Below, one piece after another: positions 51,107 to 60,151 of a stretch of 64,000 nucleotides of DNA. The notes beneath the pieces were generated by a model. It searched no databases. It was not told where the DNA came from and worked only from the letters and a program-made list of their open reading frames with translations. This DNA comes from Flavicella sp964230805 (GTDB taxonomy: Bacteria > Bacteroidota > Bacteroidia > Flavobacteriales > Flavobacteriaceae). Position 1 is the stretch's first letter. Every line of letters starts with the position of its first letter. The stretch lies in contig CAXRIA010000028.1 in NCBI GenBank assembly GCA_964230805.1, positions 4,165 through 68,164 on the forward strand. Reading direction: 5' to 3'. A program made the position numbers and the translations under genes.

Positions 51107-51177
51107 AAACGGAACGCATAAAACATTTCTCAAGAAAGATTTTTTAGAAAAAAATTCCTAGAAATGTAGTAGAACTC

Positions 51178-52509
51178 ATGAAACAAATGGATTTAAAAGA
51201 AAAATTAATATCTTCATTTTTAGCATTCGAAAATCAAGTAGGTATTGATATCGATTCGAAGGTACACGATGTGCGCTCAAAAGCATTTTCTAATTTCGAG
51301 CAACAAGGATTTCCTACCAAAAGAGATGAAGAGTGGAAGTATACCAATTTGAATTCTTTGTTGAAATCGAATTACAATATATTTCCAAAGGGAGAAACCT
51401 CTTTGACCTACAAGGACGTAAAAGAATACTTTATCAATGAAACGGATTGTTACAATCTGGTTTTCATCGATGGGAAATTCAGTGCTTTTTTATCGAATAC
51501 CACGCATGATGGACTCGATGTGTGTGTCATGTCTGCTGCGCTGACCAAGCCAAAATACAAAGCGGCGATTGATACGTATTTTAACAAATTGGCCAAAGGA
51601 AGCAATAGCTTGTCTCAATTGAACACGGCTTTTTCTGCCGAAGGAGCCTATATCAATATTCCAAAAAACACGGTGGTTCCAAAGCCTATTCAAATTTTAA
51701 ATTTTTCCACAGGAAGCGAGGAAGAGATTTTAATACAGCCCCGGAATCTTGTGATTGTTGGAGAAAATGCGCAGGTACAAATCATAGAACGTCACCAGAG
51801 TTTGACAAGCAACAATACATTGACCAATTCGGTGACCGAAATTTTTGTAAGCCAAAGAGCAATGGTTGATTTCTACAAAATGCAAAATGATTTAGAGTCT
51901 GCTTCCTTGATTGACGGAACCTATATTTCTCAGCAAAGGGACAGTATTGCCTCGGTACACACGTTTTCTTTTGGAGGAAAATTGACACGTAACAATTTAG
52001 AATTTTACCAAGAGGGAGAGCACTGTGTTTCCAATTTGAATGGCATTTCTATTCTAGACGGAAAACAACATGTAGACAATCACACATTGGTGAATCACAA
52101 AGCACCAAATTGCGAGTCGAATGAGATGTACAAAGGAATTTATGACGAAAAATCTACCGGAGTTTTTAACGGAAAAGTCATTGTAGACCAAGCAGCTCAA
52201 AAAATAAATGCATTTCAGCAAAACAACAATGTGATTGTAGGAGACAAGGCTTCTGTAAATACAAAACCACAATTGGAAATTTTTGCAGATGATGTAAAAT
52301 GTTCGCACGGTTGTACCATTGGGCAACTGGATGAGAGCGCTTTGTTTTATATGCAGCAACGAGGAATTCCTAAAAAAGAGGCAAAAGCATTGCTGATGTA
52401 TGCCTTTTCAAACGATGCGTTAAAAGAGGTGAAAATTCCCGAGTTAAAAACAAGAATCAATGCCATTATCGCACAAAAATTAGATGTGAATATTGGCTTT
52501 GACTTGTAA
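51178..52509 (+). CDS. sufD: Fe-S cluster assembly protein SufD
   Basis: SufB-paralogous subunit of SufBCD, 443 residues. The N-terminal helical part is followed by KRDEEWKYTNLNSL, and the beta-helix core contains LNTAFSAEGAYINIPKNTVV, then HQSLTSNNTLTNSVTEIFV. The conserved block DDVKCSHGCTIGQLDESALFYMQQRGI carries the His that, in E. coli, helps bind the nascent cluster. The cluster ends with a strong terminator; the cysteine desulfurase SufS and SufE are not adjacent. Confidence 0.95.
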   Translation: MKQMDLKEKLISSFLAFENQVGIDIDSKVHDVRSKAFSNFEQQGFPTKRDEEWKYTNLNSLLKSNYNIFPKGETSLTYKDVKEYFINETDCYNLVFIDGKFSAFLSNTTHDGLDVCVMSAALTKPKYKAAIDTYFNKLAKGSNSLSQLNTAFSAEGAYINIPKNTVVPKPIQILNFSTGSEEEILIQPRNLVIVGENAQVQIIERHQSLTSNNTLTNSVTEIFVSQRAMVDFYKMQNDLESASLIDGTYISQQRDSIASVHTFSFGGKLTRNNLEFYQEGEHCVSNLNGISILDGKQHVDNHTLVNHKAPNCESNEMYKGIYDEKSTGVFNGKVIVDQAAQKINAFQQNNNVIVGDKASVNTKPQLEIFADDVKCSHGCTIGQLDESALFYMQQRGIPKKEAKALLMYAFSNDALKEVKIPELKTRINAIIAQKLDVNIGFDL

Positions 52510-52534
52510 TTCGTATTTGTTTTTGAAAAAAACT

Positions 52535-52569
52535 AAAAAGCCGATTCAATTTTGAATCGGCTTTTTTTA
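52535..52569 (+). terminator. Terminator of the suf cluster
   Basis: AAAAAGCCGATTCA / TGAATCGGCTTTTTTT hairpin with an ATTT-type loop, ending in T7. Symmetrical enough to serve the convergent serine hydrolase gene as well. Confidence 0.88.
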
Positions 52570-52570
52570 A

Positions 52571-53959
52571 TTACATTTTTTCAATAGAAGAAAGAATGTT
52601 TTTAACCAACTCATTGGTGTGGGCATAAATATCTTTTTTGTCTTCATGCGTCAAACCAAGTCGAACAACCACGAGGTCCATCGAAGGAATAACCATTGTA
52701 AATTGTCCGTGGTACCCGTAAGCAAAGTACATGTCACTAGGAATATCGGGAAACTCTTTTAAGGTGTTCGTTCGAAAATGACTTCCGTAACTATAGTTCG
52801 ATGCTTTGGTCGGATGGGCTGCGTAATCCGCCCATGTCTCACTAAAAATTCTTTTGCCATTCCAGTCTCCTTTGTGAAGGTAAAGCAAACCAAATTTTGC
52901 CCATTCTCTTGCGGTCGCCCAAGCATAGGAAGAGCCTACATAATTTCCCTCCATGTCTGTTTCAAAGAGCATGGAATTCATGCCGATTTTGTCAATGAAT
53001 TCAGTGTAAGGAAAGTCCAAATATTCTTGTTGTGTTTTACATAGAGATCGCACAAGGCCGGAAATTAAATTGGTCGTTCCTGAAGAATAGTTAAAGTGCG
53101 TTCCGGGTTCGTGCGCTAATCTTTTGTTTGCTTGTGTTTTTGTCATATCTCTTTCCAAGAACAACATTTTTGTCACATCAGAAATTTTGGTATAATCTTC
53201 CTCCCAAGAAAGTCCACTTGTCATTTTTAACAAATGATGCGTGGTTATTTTTGAACGATCATCTTTTTCCCAGTTTTTTAAAGGCAAGAGCTCTACAACG
53301 GGTTTCTGTAGATCTATTTTTTTTTGATAGTCCAATACCCCTACCACCGTAGCAAGCAAACTTTTTGCCATCGACCAACCCAAAAATTTGGTGTTTTTAT
53401 CAAAATCTTCACCATACCGTTCGCTGATCAAATGGTCTTTGTATAGAACCACAATAGAACGTGTGTTTTTTTGGAATTCTTTGTCATTTTCGAAAAATGC
53501 GTCATTTACAGCTGCTTCTAGTTGCTGATAGTTGATGTTCGTAAAAGTGGAATCCCGGGCCGCACTTGTTCCATAGGGATATGGCAATTTAGACGCGTTC
53601 GGTACCCTTTTCGGAATTAAAAAGTTTTGATGAACATCAAAGGTATCATCAATTAAGACAGACCCAAGGCCCTCTCTGTAGAAGGAGGTTCTATTTAAAA
53701 TGCCAAAAACAGAAGAAGTCGCTGTTTTTAAGGTTTTATCAATGGTTGTTTTTGCCAATTTTACAGACGGAACATTGAGATCCTTATTTTGAACGCTGTT
53801 TTCTGATCGATTGGCATAAAAAACATTGGTGCTCATGCTTTTTGAGGCATAGCCTGCAATGATATTCAATTTTGGATATTGAGTGTAACACAGTGCAGAA
53901 AATGCAGCAATGATAACTAAGGAAAAAACACTTTTTTTAGGCATGCCAAATAGGCTCAT
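52571..53959 (-). CDS. Serine hydrolase, class C beta-lactamase-like (penicillin-binding protein family)
   Basis: A 462-residue protein with an N-terminal membrane anchor (about 10-27) and a large periplasmic serine hydrolase domain. The nucleophile lies in the SxxK motif GWSMAKSLL (Ser 196, Lys 199). The second motif, usually YxN, reads YSS in FNYSSGTTNL, and the third is a GYHGQF-type segment. The missing Asn in YxN suggests esterase or peptidase rather than beta-lactamase activity. Substrate unknown. Convergent with sufD. Confidence 0.85.
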   Translation of the reverse strand: MSLFGMPKKSVFSLVIIAAFSALCYTQYPKLNIIAGYASKSMSTNVFYANRSENSVQNKDLNVPSVKLAKTTIDKTLKTATSSVFGILNRTSFYREGLGSVLIDDTFDVHQNFLIPKRVPNASKLPYPYGTSAARDSTFTNINYQQLEAAVNDAFFENDKEFQKNTRSIVVLYKDHLISERYGEDFDKNTKFLGWSMAKSLLATVVGVLDYQKKIDLQKPVVELLPLKNWEKDDRSKITTHHLLKMTSGLSWEEDYTKISDVTKMLFLERDMTKTQANKRLAHEPGTHFNYSSGTTNLISGLVRSLCKTQQEYLDFPYTEFIDKIGMNSMLFETDMEGNYVGSSYAWATAREWAKFGLLYLHKGDWNGKRIFSETWADYAAHPTKASNYSYGSHFRTNTLKEFPDIPSDMYFAYGYHGQFTMVIPSMDLVVVRLGLTHEDKKDIYAHTNELVKNILSSIEKM

Positions 53960-54076
53960 CCAACAGAGGATGAGAAAAAAATTATTTCTGGTTTTGTTGG
54001 AAGTTAAGATACCAAAAAAAAGAGTTTTTTGAAAACAGGACTTTCTTTTTGGATACGTATTTGAAAATTTCTACAA

Positions 54077-54508
54077 TTACATACCAGTACTACCAAACCC
54101 TCCAGCACCTCTCGCTGTTTCGTCCAGTTCCGTGACGGCTTCCCACTCAGCACGTTCGTGTTTTGAAATGACCAATTGCGCAATGCGTTCACCATCGTTG
54201 ATTGTAAAATCTTCATTGGAAAGATTGACAAGAATCACCCCAATTTCACCTCTGTAATCCGCATCAATCGTACCAGGGCTATTTAAAACAGTGATTCCTT
54301 TTTTTGCAGCCAACCCACTTCGTGGTCTTACTTGCGCTTCGGTACCTACAGGCAAAGCAAGAAATAAACCTGTCTTTACAACGGTTCTTTCCAAAGGCTT
54401 TAGAACAATGGAATTTTCAATATTGGCTTTTAGGTCCATACCAGCAGAAGCCAAAGTTTCGTAGTGAGGCAGGGCGTGTTTGGATTTGTTGATGATTTGG
54501 ATATTCAT
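54077..54508 (-). CDS. dut: dUTP diphosphatase
   Basis: Trimeric dUTPase, 143 residues, that keeps uracil out of DNA and supplies dUMP. All five motifs can be seen: SAGMDLKA, RPRSGLAAKKGI (61-72), NSPGTIDADYRGEIGVILVN (the catalytic Asp is in ADYRGEI near 84), ERIAQLVI and the terminal GAGGFGSTGM. Length is standard. The flippase gene upstream ends only four bases before its start, so they are one operon. Confidence 0.96.
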   Translation of the reverse strand: MNIQIINKSKHALPHYETLASAGMDLKANIENSIVLKPLERTVVKTGLFLALPVGTEAQVRPRSGLAAKKGITVLNSPGTIDADYRGEIGVILVNLSNEDFTINDGERIAQLVISKHERAEWEAVTELDETARGAGGFGSTGM

Positions 54509-54512
54509 AAAT

Positions 54513-55970
54513 TTAATTGGTTTGTTTTTGTTGAAAAACGAAACGATTCAATTCTTTTCTCTCTAAGAAATAGGTACACAAAAGAAATATTGAAATCAAT
54601 AGTATGTTGTAGGTAAATTTACCTTGAAAATTTAAAAAAGACAAACAAGAAAGTCCACAACTCAGAAAAAGGTAAAACCCAATTTTTTTCATATTGTAAG
54701 GAACAGGGTATTTTTTCTGCCCGAGCAGATAGGAGACTAGGGTCATTGAAAAATAAGCACCAAAAGTGGCCCAAGCGGCTCCAACGAATCCAACGGATGG
54801 AATCAAAACACAGAGCAGCAATACGGTAACTCCCGCGCCAAAAATAGAGATGTACATGCCGTAATAGGTTTTGTCTGTCAATTTATACCAAACAGATAAA
54901 TTGTTGTAAATGCCTAAAAACAAATTGGCAATTAATACAATGGGAACAATAGACAAGGCTTTGAAATACGCTTCGTTTCCTAAAAATAAATGAGCAATAT
55001 GCTCGAGGAAACTAACAATAATCAATACAAAAAAGGCACCGATGATAACAAACCATTTTAAAATCAAAGCATAGGTTTTAGGGGCGTTTTTAGTTGCTGC
55101 ATGATTGAAAAAAAAGGGTTCAGCACCCAATCGAAATGCCAGAATAAACAAAGACATGATTACGCTTATTTTGTAGGCGCCGGCATAGGCACCCATCACA
55201 CTTTTGCCCAACCAGTTTTCCAACAATAATTTGTCTAAATTTTCATTCGTTGTGTAGGCCAGTCCTGCCACCATAATTGGCCAACTGTATTTGAGCATTT
55301 TTTTGAAAAGTTGTTTGTCAAACACAAAATTAAATTTCCAAAGCACGGGAATGACACAAACAATGGTTGTCGCACTGGCAATCACATTAGCTACAAAAAT
55401 AGATTGTTCTTTTAGCAAGGGATTGTAAATCGATTTGAGGATGTCTGGAACGCTTTCCGTTTGCGGCAAATACCATAAAAAAAGAAGGTTGAAAAAAGCG
55501 TAAATCGAAATGTTTAATATTCTGAAAAGGGTGTATTTGATGGAGGCTCCCGTCACTCTTAAGTAAGCGAAGGGAATCACAACAAGCGTGTCCAGAATGG
55601 CAATCCAGATGAGCAAACTGAAATAAATAGGATTTGAAAAACCGAGCATATTTGAAAGTTCTTCACGAAAAGACAACAATACAATCAAGGCAAAAACAGT
55701 GCTTACAAAGACACTGATAAAAGAAGTAGAGACCACTTTTTCTTTCTTTTTTTCAGTGTTGAAAAAGCGAAAAAAAGCCGTTTCCATGCCATAGGTCAAA
55801 ACAATATTAAAATAGGCAGCCCACACGTAAAAAGAGGTATTCACACTGTATTCGATGGTCGATAAAGTACTCGTGTGTAATTTCACCAAAAGAACGTTGA
55901 TTGCTTTGGGTAGCACTGCAGCAAAACCATAAACGAGGGTGTCTTTAAAAAAACGTTTTAGGATACTCAA
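54513..55970 (-). CDS. Polysaccharide flippase (MATE/Wzx-like, oligosaccharide transporter)
   Basis: A 485-residue membrane protein of the Wzx/MOP flippase family with 12-14 hydrophobic helices (for example FYVWAAYFNIVLTYGMETAFFRFF and LLCVLIPSVGFVGAAWATFGAYFSMTLVSYLLG). The family start LKRFFKDTLVYGFAAVLPKAINVLL is preceded by no close ATG. A TTG at 55970 (reading SILKRFF) is 23 bases after a TATATTTG box at 55993-56000, so that TTG is chosen over an ATG 23 codons upstream that lies before the promoter. It probably exports a lipid-linked sugar. dut follows. Confidence 0.85.
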   Translation of the reverse strand: MSILKRFFKDTLVYGFAAVLPKAINVLLVKLHTSTLSTIEYSVNTSFYVWAAYFNIVLTYGMETAFFRFFNTEKKKEKVVSTSFISVFVSTVFALIVLLSFREELSNMLGFSNPIYFSLLIWIAILDTLVVIPFAYLRVTGASIKYTLFRILNISIYAFFNLLFLWYLPQTESVPDILKSIYNPLLKEQSIFVANVIASATTIVCVIPVLWKFNFVFDKQLFKKMLKYSWPIMVAGLAYTTNENLDKLLLENWLGKSVMGAYAGAYKISVIMSLFILAFRLGAEPFFFNHAATKNAPKTYALILKWFVIIGAFFVLIIVSFLEHIAHLFLGNEAYFKALSIVPIVLIANLFLGIYNNLSVWYKLTDKTYYGMYISIFGAGVTVLLLCVLIPSVGFVGAAWATFGAYFSMTLVSYLLGQKKYPVPYNMKKIGFYLFLSCGLSCLSFLNFQGKFTYNILLISIFLLCTYFLERKELNRFVFQQKQTN

Positions 55971-55992
55971 AATCAATTTGTAAGGTGTTTCG

Positions 55993-56000
55993 CAAATATA
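55993..56000 (-). promoter_or_regulatory. Candidate -7 box for flippase-dut
   Basis: Minus strand TATATTTG, an exact TAnnTTTG match, 23 bases before the TTG start at 55970. It rules out the upstream ATG start. Confidence 0.5.
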
Positions 56001-56059
56001 GCAAACAGTTCTCAATCTGAATAAGTCTTCGAAAAACATATTTGGTACGTAATAATTCT

Positions 56060-56067
56060 TATTTTTG
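56060..56067 (+). promoter_or_regulatory. Candidate -7 box for gpsA
   Basis: TATTTTTG, an exact TAnnTTTG match, 28 bases before the gpsA ATG, with TTG at 56042-56044 (15-base spacer). It is back to back with the flippase promoter. Confidence 0.45.
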
Positions 56068-56095
56068 GTTTTTTAGAACCAAGTGGAGAGAACAT

Positions 56096-57091
56096 ATGAA
56101 AGACTTGTCAAAAGTAGCAGTATTAGGAGGAGGTAGCTGGGCAACGGCGATTGTAAAAATGTTGTGTGAAAATCTAACCACAGTGGGCTGGTACATGCGA
56201 TCTGAAAGTTCGGTGGCCTATATCCAAGAAAACGAGCACAACCCAAACTACTTATCTTCCACGGAACTCGACACGAACAAACTCTTCTTAAGCAGTGACA
56301 TCAATGAAATGGTGGCTTATGCCGACATCTTGATTTTTGCCATTCCCTCTGCATTTTTAGGAGAAGAAATTTCAAAGGTCGATTTGCCACTTCACGAGAA
56401 AGTAATTTTTTCAGCAATCAAAGGAATTGAGCCTAAAACAGGCTTAATTGTGGGAGAGTATTTTCACAAAGAATTGCATGTTCCTTTTGAAAATATAGGT
56501 GTGATTACAGGGCCATGTCATGCCGAAGAGGTGGCTATGGAACGCCTTTCTTATTTAACAATTGCTTGTCAGGATGAAGAAAAAGCGAAAAAATTTAGTG
56601 CCTTTTTAACAGGAGATTACATCAAGTGCAAAGTGTCAGACGATATTATTGGAACCGAATATGCGGCTATGCTAAAAAATATTTACGCAATGGCTGCAGG
56701 AATTGCCCACGGACTAGGCTATGGCGATAATTTTCAGGCAGTATTGATGTCAAATGCTATTCGTGAAATGAAGCGCTACATTAAAAAAGTACACAAGATG
56801 AAAAGAAACATCAACAATTCTGCGTATTTGGGCGATTTGTTGGTGACGGGATATTCGTCTTTTAGTCGCAACAGACTGTTTGGAAATATGTTGGGAAAAG
56901 GATACACAGTAAAAGCAGCGATGTTGGAAATGAACATGGTAGCTGAAGGCTATTACGCTGTGAAAAGTGCTTTCGAATTGAACCAAGAATACGCTGCGAA
57001 AACACCAATCATAGAGGCGGTTTACAATATTGTTTATTTAAAACGAAGTCCCAAGAAACAATTTAAGTTGTTGACCGAGTTACTCGACTAA
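56096..57091 (+). CDS. gpsA: Glycerol-3-phosphate dehydrogenase (NAD(P)+)
   Basis: Makes sn-glycerol 3-phosphate from dihydroxyacetone phosphate for phospholipids. The 331-residue protein has the nucleotide-binding VAVLGGGSWATAIVKML, the FAIPSAFL stretch, the family block ITGPCHAEEVAMERLSYLTIA, the catalytic-lysine region EYAAMLKNIYAMAAGIAHGLGYGDNF and DLLVTGYSSFSRNR. An 18-codon upstream extension reads from an in-frame ATG but runs across the promoter, so ATG 56096 is chosen. Divergent from the flippase gene. Confidence 0.95.
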   Translation: MKDLSKVAVLGGGSWATAIVKMLCENLTTVGWYMRSESSVAYIQENEHNPNYLSSTELDTNKLFLSSDINEMVAYADILIFAIPSAFLGEEISKVDLPLHEKVIFSAIKGIEPKTGLIVGEYFHKELHVPFENIGVITGPCHAEEVAMERLSYLTIACQDEEKAKKFSAFLTGDYIKCKVSDDIIGTEYAAMLKNIYAMAAGIAHGLGYGDNFQAVLMSNAIREMKRYIKKVHKMKRNINNSAYLGDLLVTGYSSFSRNRLFGNMLGKGYTVKAAMLEMNMVAEGYYAVKSAFELNQEYAAKTPIIEAVYNIVYLKRSPKKQFKLLTELLD

Positions 57092-57095
57092 CAAG

Positions 57096-57497
57096 TTATT
57101 TTAGAAGGACGCCCTCCTTTTGAAGTAGAGGAATCATTCGAAGCGCTCCTTCTTTCACGGTTCCTTTCTTGAAAGTAAACGTTTTATCAAACATTTTATT
57201 TTCCTCAAAAAAAGTCACTTCAAAAATATTGTTCAATCGAAGAACAGCAGGATTGATATATTCTACCTTGGCAAAAGATTTTGCTGGGAGTTTTTCTATT
57301 TTTTTGCGGAGCACAGAGGTTTTTAATTGTGTCGCTTCCTCATCACCCTTGGACAGTATCAAAACCAATTCAAGAGCTACTTTTTTGTGATTGATAATGT
57401 ATGCATTCCAATCATCACACTGGAAGTCTTCATTGTACTCCTTGACAATTGCCATGTACACATCGGTTACTTCCGGAATGAGGATGTCTTTTTTCAT
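57096..57497 (-). CDS. Conserved hypothetical protein next to pheS
   Basis: Not recognised. 133 residues, soluble, no signal, mixed alpha/beta (KKVALELVLILSKGDEEATQLKTSVLRKKIEKLPAKSFAKVEYINPAVLRLNNIFEVTFFEENKMFDKTF is typical text, seen in part). Start chosen at MKKDILIPEVTDVYM; six extra upstream codons are possible. It ends 4 bases from the gpsA stop (convergent) and lies 48 bases after pheS, so it may be co-transcribed with pheS. From memory, homologues in flavobacteria occupy the same place and are sometimes mislabelled as a phenylalanyl-tRNA synthetase subunit. No function is assigned. Confidence 0.7.
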   Translation of the reverse strand: MKKDILIPEVTDVYMAIVKEYNEDFQCDDWNAYIINHKKVALELVLILSKGDEEATQLKTSVLRKKIEKLPAKSFAKVEYINPAVLRLNNIFEVTFFEENKMFDKTFTFKKGTVKEGALRMIPLLQKEGVLLK

Positions 57498-57545
57498 AAA
57501 TACAGTTGCTTGCAATGCATGGCAAAGGAGCCATTCATTTTGGAT

Positions 57546-58565
57546 TTAAAGAACGGATTTGAATTGTTCCAAGAAACGGACGTCATTTTCGTAAAACATA
57601 CGAATATCAGGAATTTGATACAACAACATAGCAATTCGTTCAATACCCATGCCAAAAGCATAGCCGCTGTATACTGTGGGATCTATATTGGCATTTTTTA
57701 AAACGTTTGGATCCACCATACCACAACCCATGATTTCAAGCCACCCAGTTCCTTTGGTAATTTTATAATCGGTTTCAGTTTCAAGACCCCAATAAATATC
57801 AACTTCAGCGCTCGGTTCTGTAAAAGGGAAAAACGAAGGACGCAAACGAATTTTAGATTTCCCAAACATTTCCTTGGTAAAATACAAAAGGGTCTGTTTT
57901 AAGTCCGCGAAAGAAACATCTGTGTCAATGTATAAACCTTCAATTTGGTGAAAAATACAATGTGATCTTGCAGAAATATCTTCGTTTCTAAACACACGTC
58001 CTGGAGAGAGTGTTCGTATGGGGGGTGTATTGTCCTCCATGTACCGCGTCTGAACAGAGGAGGTGTGCGTTCTCAATAGTAAATCCGGATCTTTTTCTAT
58101 AAAAAAGGTGTCTTGCATATCACGCGCAGGGTGATATTCCGGCAAATTTAATGCTGTAAAATTGTGCCAATCGTCTTCAATTTCAGGCCCTTCAGAAATG
58201 GTAAACCCAATGCGATTGAAAATGTCAACAATTTGATTTTTTACGATAGATATGGGATGGCGTGCTCCCAAAGGCATCGGTTCCCCTGGACGGGTCAAAT
58301 CGCCGTAGGAATTTTGCGATTGAGCACTGTTTTCAAAAGAATCTTTCAATTCATTTACCTTGTTTGCGGCAGCAGTTCGCAAACGATTCAAGGCTTGACC
58401 GATTTCTTTTTTCAGACTATTCTCTACATTCTTGAATTCACCAAACAATTCTTTCAAGATTCCTTTACTTCCTAGGAATTTGATTCTAAAAGATTCTACC
58501 TCTTCTTTTGAATTGGCTGTAAAGGCGTTTACCTCACCAATGAGTTCATTTACTTTGTCTAACAT
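57546..58565 (-). CDS. pheS: Phenylalanine--tRNA ligase alpha subunit
   Basis: Class II synthetase alpha chain, 339 residues. An N-terminal helical hairpin (SKEEVESFRIKFLGSKGILKEL) binds tRNA. Class II motif 2 appears in HTSSVQTRYM and GRVFRNEDISARSHCIFHQIEGLYID, and motif 3 in GYAFGMGIERIAMLLYQIPDIRMF. The conserved Phe-binding segment FPFTEPSAEVDIY is intact. Start at MLDKVNEL; seven extra codons are open upstream. The beta subunit pheT is not adjacent, unlike in many bacteria. A TAnnTTTG box at 58584-58591 precedes it. Confidence 0.96.
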   Translation of the reverse strand: MLDKVNELIGEVNAFTANSKEEVESFRIKFLGSKGILKELFGEFKNVENSLKKEIGQALNRLRTAAANKVNELKDSFENSAQSQNSYGDLTRPGEPMPLGARHPISIVKNQIVDIFNRIGFTISEGPEIEDDWHNFTALNLPEYHPARDMQDTFFIEKDPDLLLRTHTSSVQTRYMEDNTPPIRTLSPGRVFRNEDISARSHCIFHQIEGLYIDTDVSFADLKQTLLYFTKEMFGKSKIRLRPSFFPFTEPSAEVDIYWGLETETDYKITKGTGWLEIMGCGMVDPNVLKNANIDPTVYSGYAFGMGIERIAMLLYQIPDIRMFYENDVRFLEQFKSVL

Positions 58566-58583
58566 GACGGTTGAATTAGAATG

Positions 58584-58591
58584 CAAATTTA
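58584..58591 (-). promoter_or_regulatory. Candidate -7 box for pheS
   Basis: Minus strand TAAATTTG, an exact TAnnTTTG match, 18 bases before the pheS ATG. Confidence 0.45.
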
Positions 58592-58750
58592 AAAAAAGAA
58601 ACAGACCTGTACTATTTTTTTAGAGGATTCGTGGGGTGGTCCGGAGAAAAGAATACTTCAGTCTGGGCTTTTTGAAATTTCAAGAGTAGGGTTGTTGAAA
58701 TAAAATTAAAAAAAAACGACTAACTTGGTGAAAAACAAAAAAGCCTACAT

Positions 58751-60103
58751 ATGAAAAAATACCAAGAAACCATCGATCAGTTTATGAAAGAAGTGACAGC
58801 TCGAAATCAGCACGAGCCAGAATTTTTACAAGCCGTACAGGAGGTGGCAGAAACTGTAATTCCCTATATCAAAAGTCATAAGGTATACAAAGGAAAGCAG
58901 ATTTTAACTCGAATGGTAGAGCCGGAGCGTGTCATCATGTTTCGGGTTTGTTGGGTAGACGATGCTGGAAAAATTCACGTAAACCGGGGCTTTCGAATTC
59001 AGATGAATTCCGCCATTGGACCGTACAAGGGAGGTCTTCGTTTTCATCCGAGCGTAAACCTGAGTATTTTAAAATTTTTGGCCTTTGAACAAGTTTTTAA
59101 AAACTCCTTGACCACCTTGCCAATGGGAGGCGGAAAAGGAGGTTCTGACTTCGATCCAAAAGGGAAAACTGACGATGAAATCATGCGTTTTTGTCATGCC
59201 TTTATGGCGGAGTTGTTTCGACATATTGGCCACAATGTAGATGTACCGGCGGGCGATATTGGGGTAGGCGCCAGAGAAGTGGGTTTTTTGTTTGGGATGT
59301 ACAAAAAAATAAGGAACAATTTCACGGGTGTTTTGACTGGTAAAGGGCTTACTTGGGGAGGCTCGCTCATTCGGCCAGAAGCGACAGGATACGGAACGGT
59401 TTATTTTGCGCAGCAAATGCTGGCGCACCGGCAAGAAAGTTTTGAAGGAAAAGAGGTGTGTATTTCGGGTTCAGGAAACGTCGCACAGTACGCAGCAGAA
59501 AAAGTGATTCAGTTAGGCGGGAAAGTGGTTTCATTGTCAGATTCCTCGGGAACACTTTATGATGCAGAAGGGATTGACGTAGAAAAACTGGAATTTGTGA
59601 TGCATTTGAAAAACGTAAAAAGAGCCAGAATTTCAGGGTATTTGGAAAAGTATCCAAAGGCACAATTTTTAAAAGGAGAAACGCCATGGTCGATCCCCTG
59701 TGCCATCGCTTTGCCTTGTGCAACTCAGAACGAGTTGGGCGCTCAAGAGGCCAAAAAACTGCTTGCGAACGGATGTATTTGTGTGAGCGAAGGAGCGAAC
59801 ATGCCTTGTACACCGGAGGCCGTAAAAGCGTTTCAAAATGCCAAAATACTCTTTGCACCAGGAAAGGCATCGAATGCAGGAGGGGTGGCTACATCGGGCT
59901 TGGAGATGACCCAAAACGCCTTGCGTTTCAAATGGTCACGCAACGAAGTAGATGCGAGATTAAAGGAAATTATGGAAGACATTCACAACGCTTGTGCTGA
60001 ATACGGAACAGACGAATCAGGTTATGTAGATTACGTGAAAGGAGCAAATATCGCAGGGTTTGTAAAAGTCGCCGATGCGATGTTAGCACAAGGGGTTGTT
60101 TGA
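58751..60103 (+). CDS. gdhA: NADP-specific glutamate dehydrogenase
   Basis: Hexameric enzyme forming glutamate from 2-oxoglutarate and ammonium. The 450-residue protein has FRVCWVDDAGKIHVNRGFRIQ, the catalytic-lysine glycine-rich motif LPMGGGKGGSDFDPKGK, VPAGDIGVGAREVGFLFGMYKK, and the Rossmann-like GSGNVAQYAAEKVIQLGGKVV followed by SDSSGT, which lacks the acidic residue typical of NAD-specific enzymes and so favours NADP. Length is standard for GdhA. It has no exact -7 box upstream (TAACTTGG is the nearest). Confidence 0.95.
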   Translation: MKKYQETIDQFMKEVTARNQHEPEFLQAVQEVAETVIPYIKSHKVYKGKQILTRMVEPERVIMFRVCWVDDAGKIHVNRGFRIQMNSAIGPYKGGLRFHPSVNLSILKFLAFEQVFKNSLTTLPMGGGKGGSDFDPKGKTDDEIMRFCHAFMAELFRHIGHNVDVPAGDIGVGAREVGFLFGMYKKIRNNFTGVLTGKGLTWGGSLIRPEATGYGTVYFAQQMLAHRQESFEGKEVCISGSGNVAQYAAEKVIQLGGKVVSLSDSSGTLYDAEGIDVEKLEFVMHLKNVKRARISGYLEKYPKAQFLKGETPWSIPCAIALPCATQNELGAQEAKKLLANGCICVSEGANMPCTPEAVKAFQNAKILFAPGKASNAGGVATSGLEMTQNALRFKWSRNEVDARLKEIMEDIHNACAEYGTDESGYVDYVKGANIAGFVKVADAMLAQGVV

Positions 60104-60151
60104 TGAATGAACGGCGGATTGAATATTTTTAGAAAGCGTTTGAGATGGTTT

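Noticed and set aside
59367..59870. 167-codon minus-strand frame inside gdhA
   Set aside because: gdhA is unmistakable on the other strand and the antisense translation is low-complexity and unrelated to any family.
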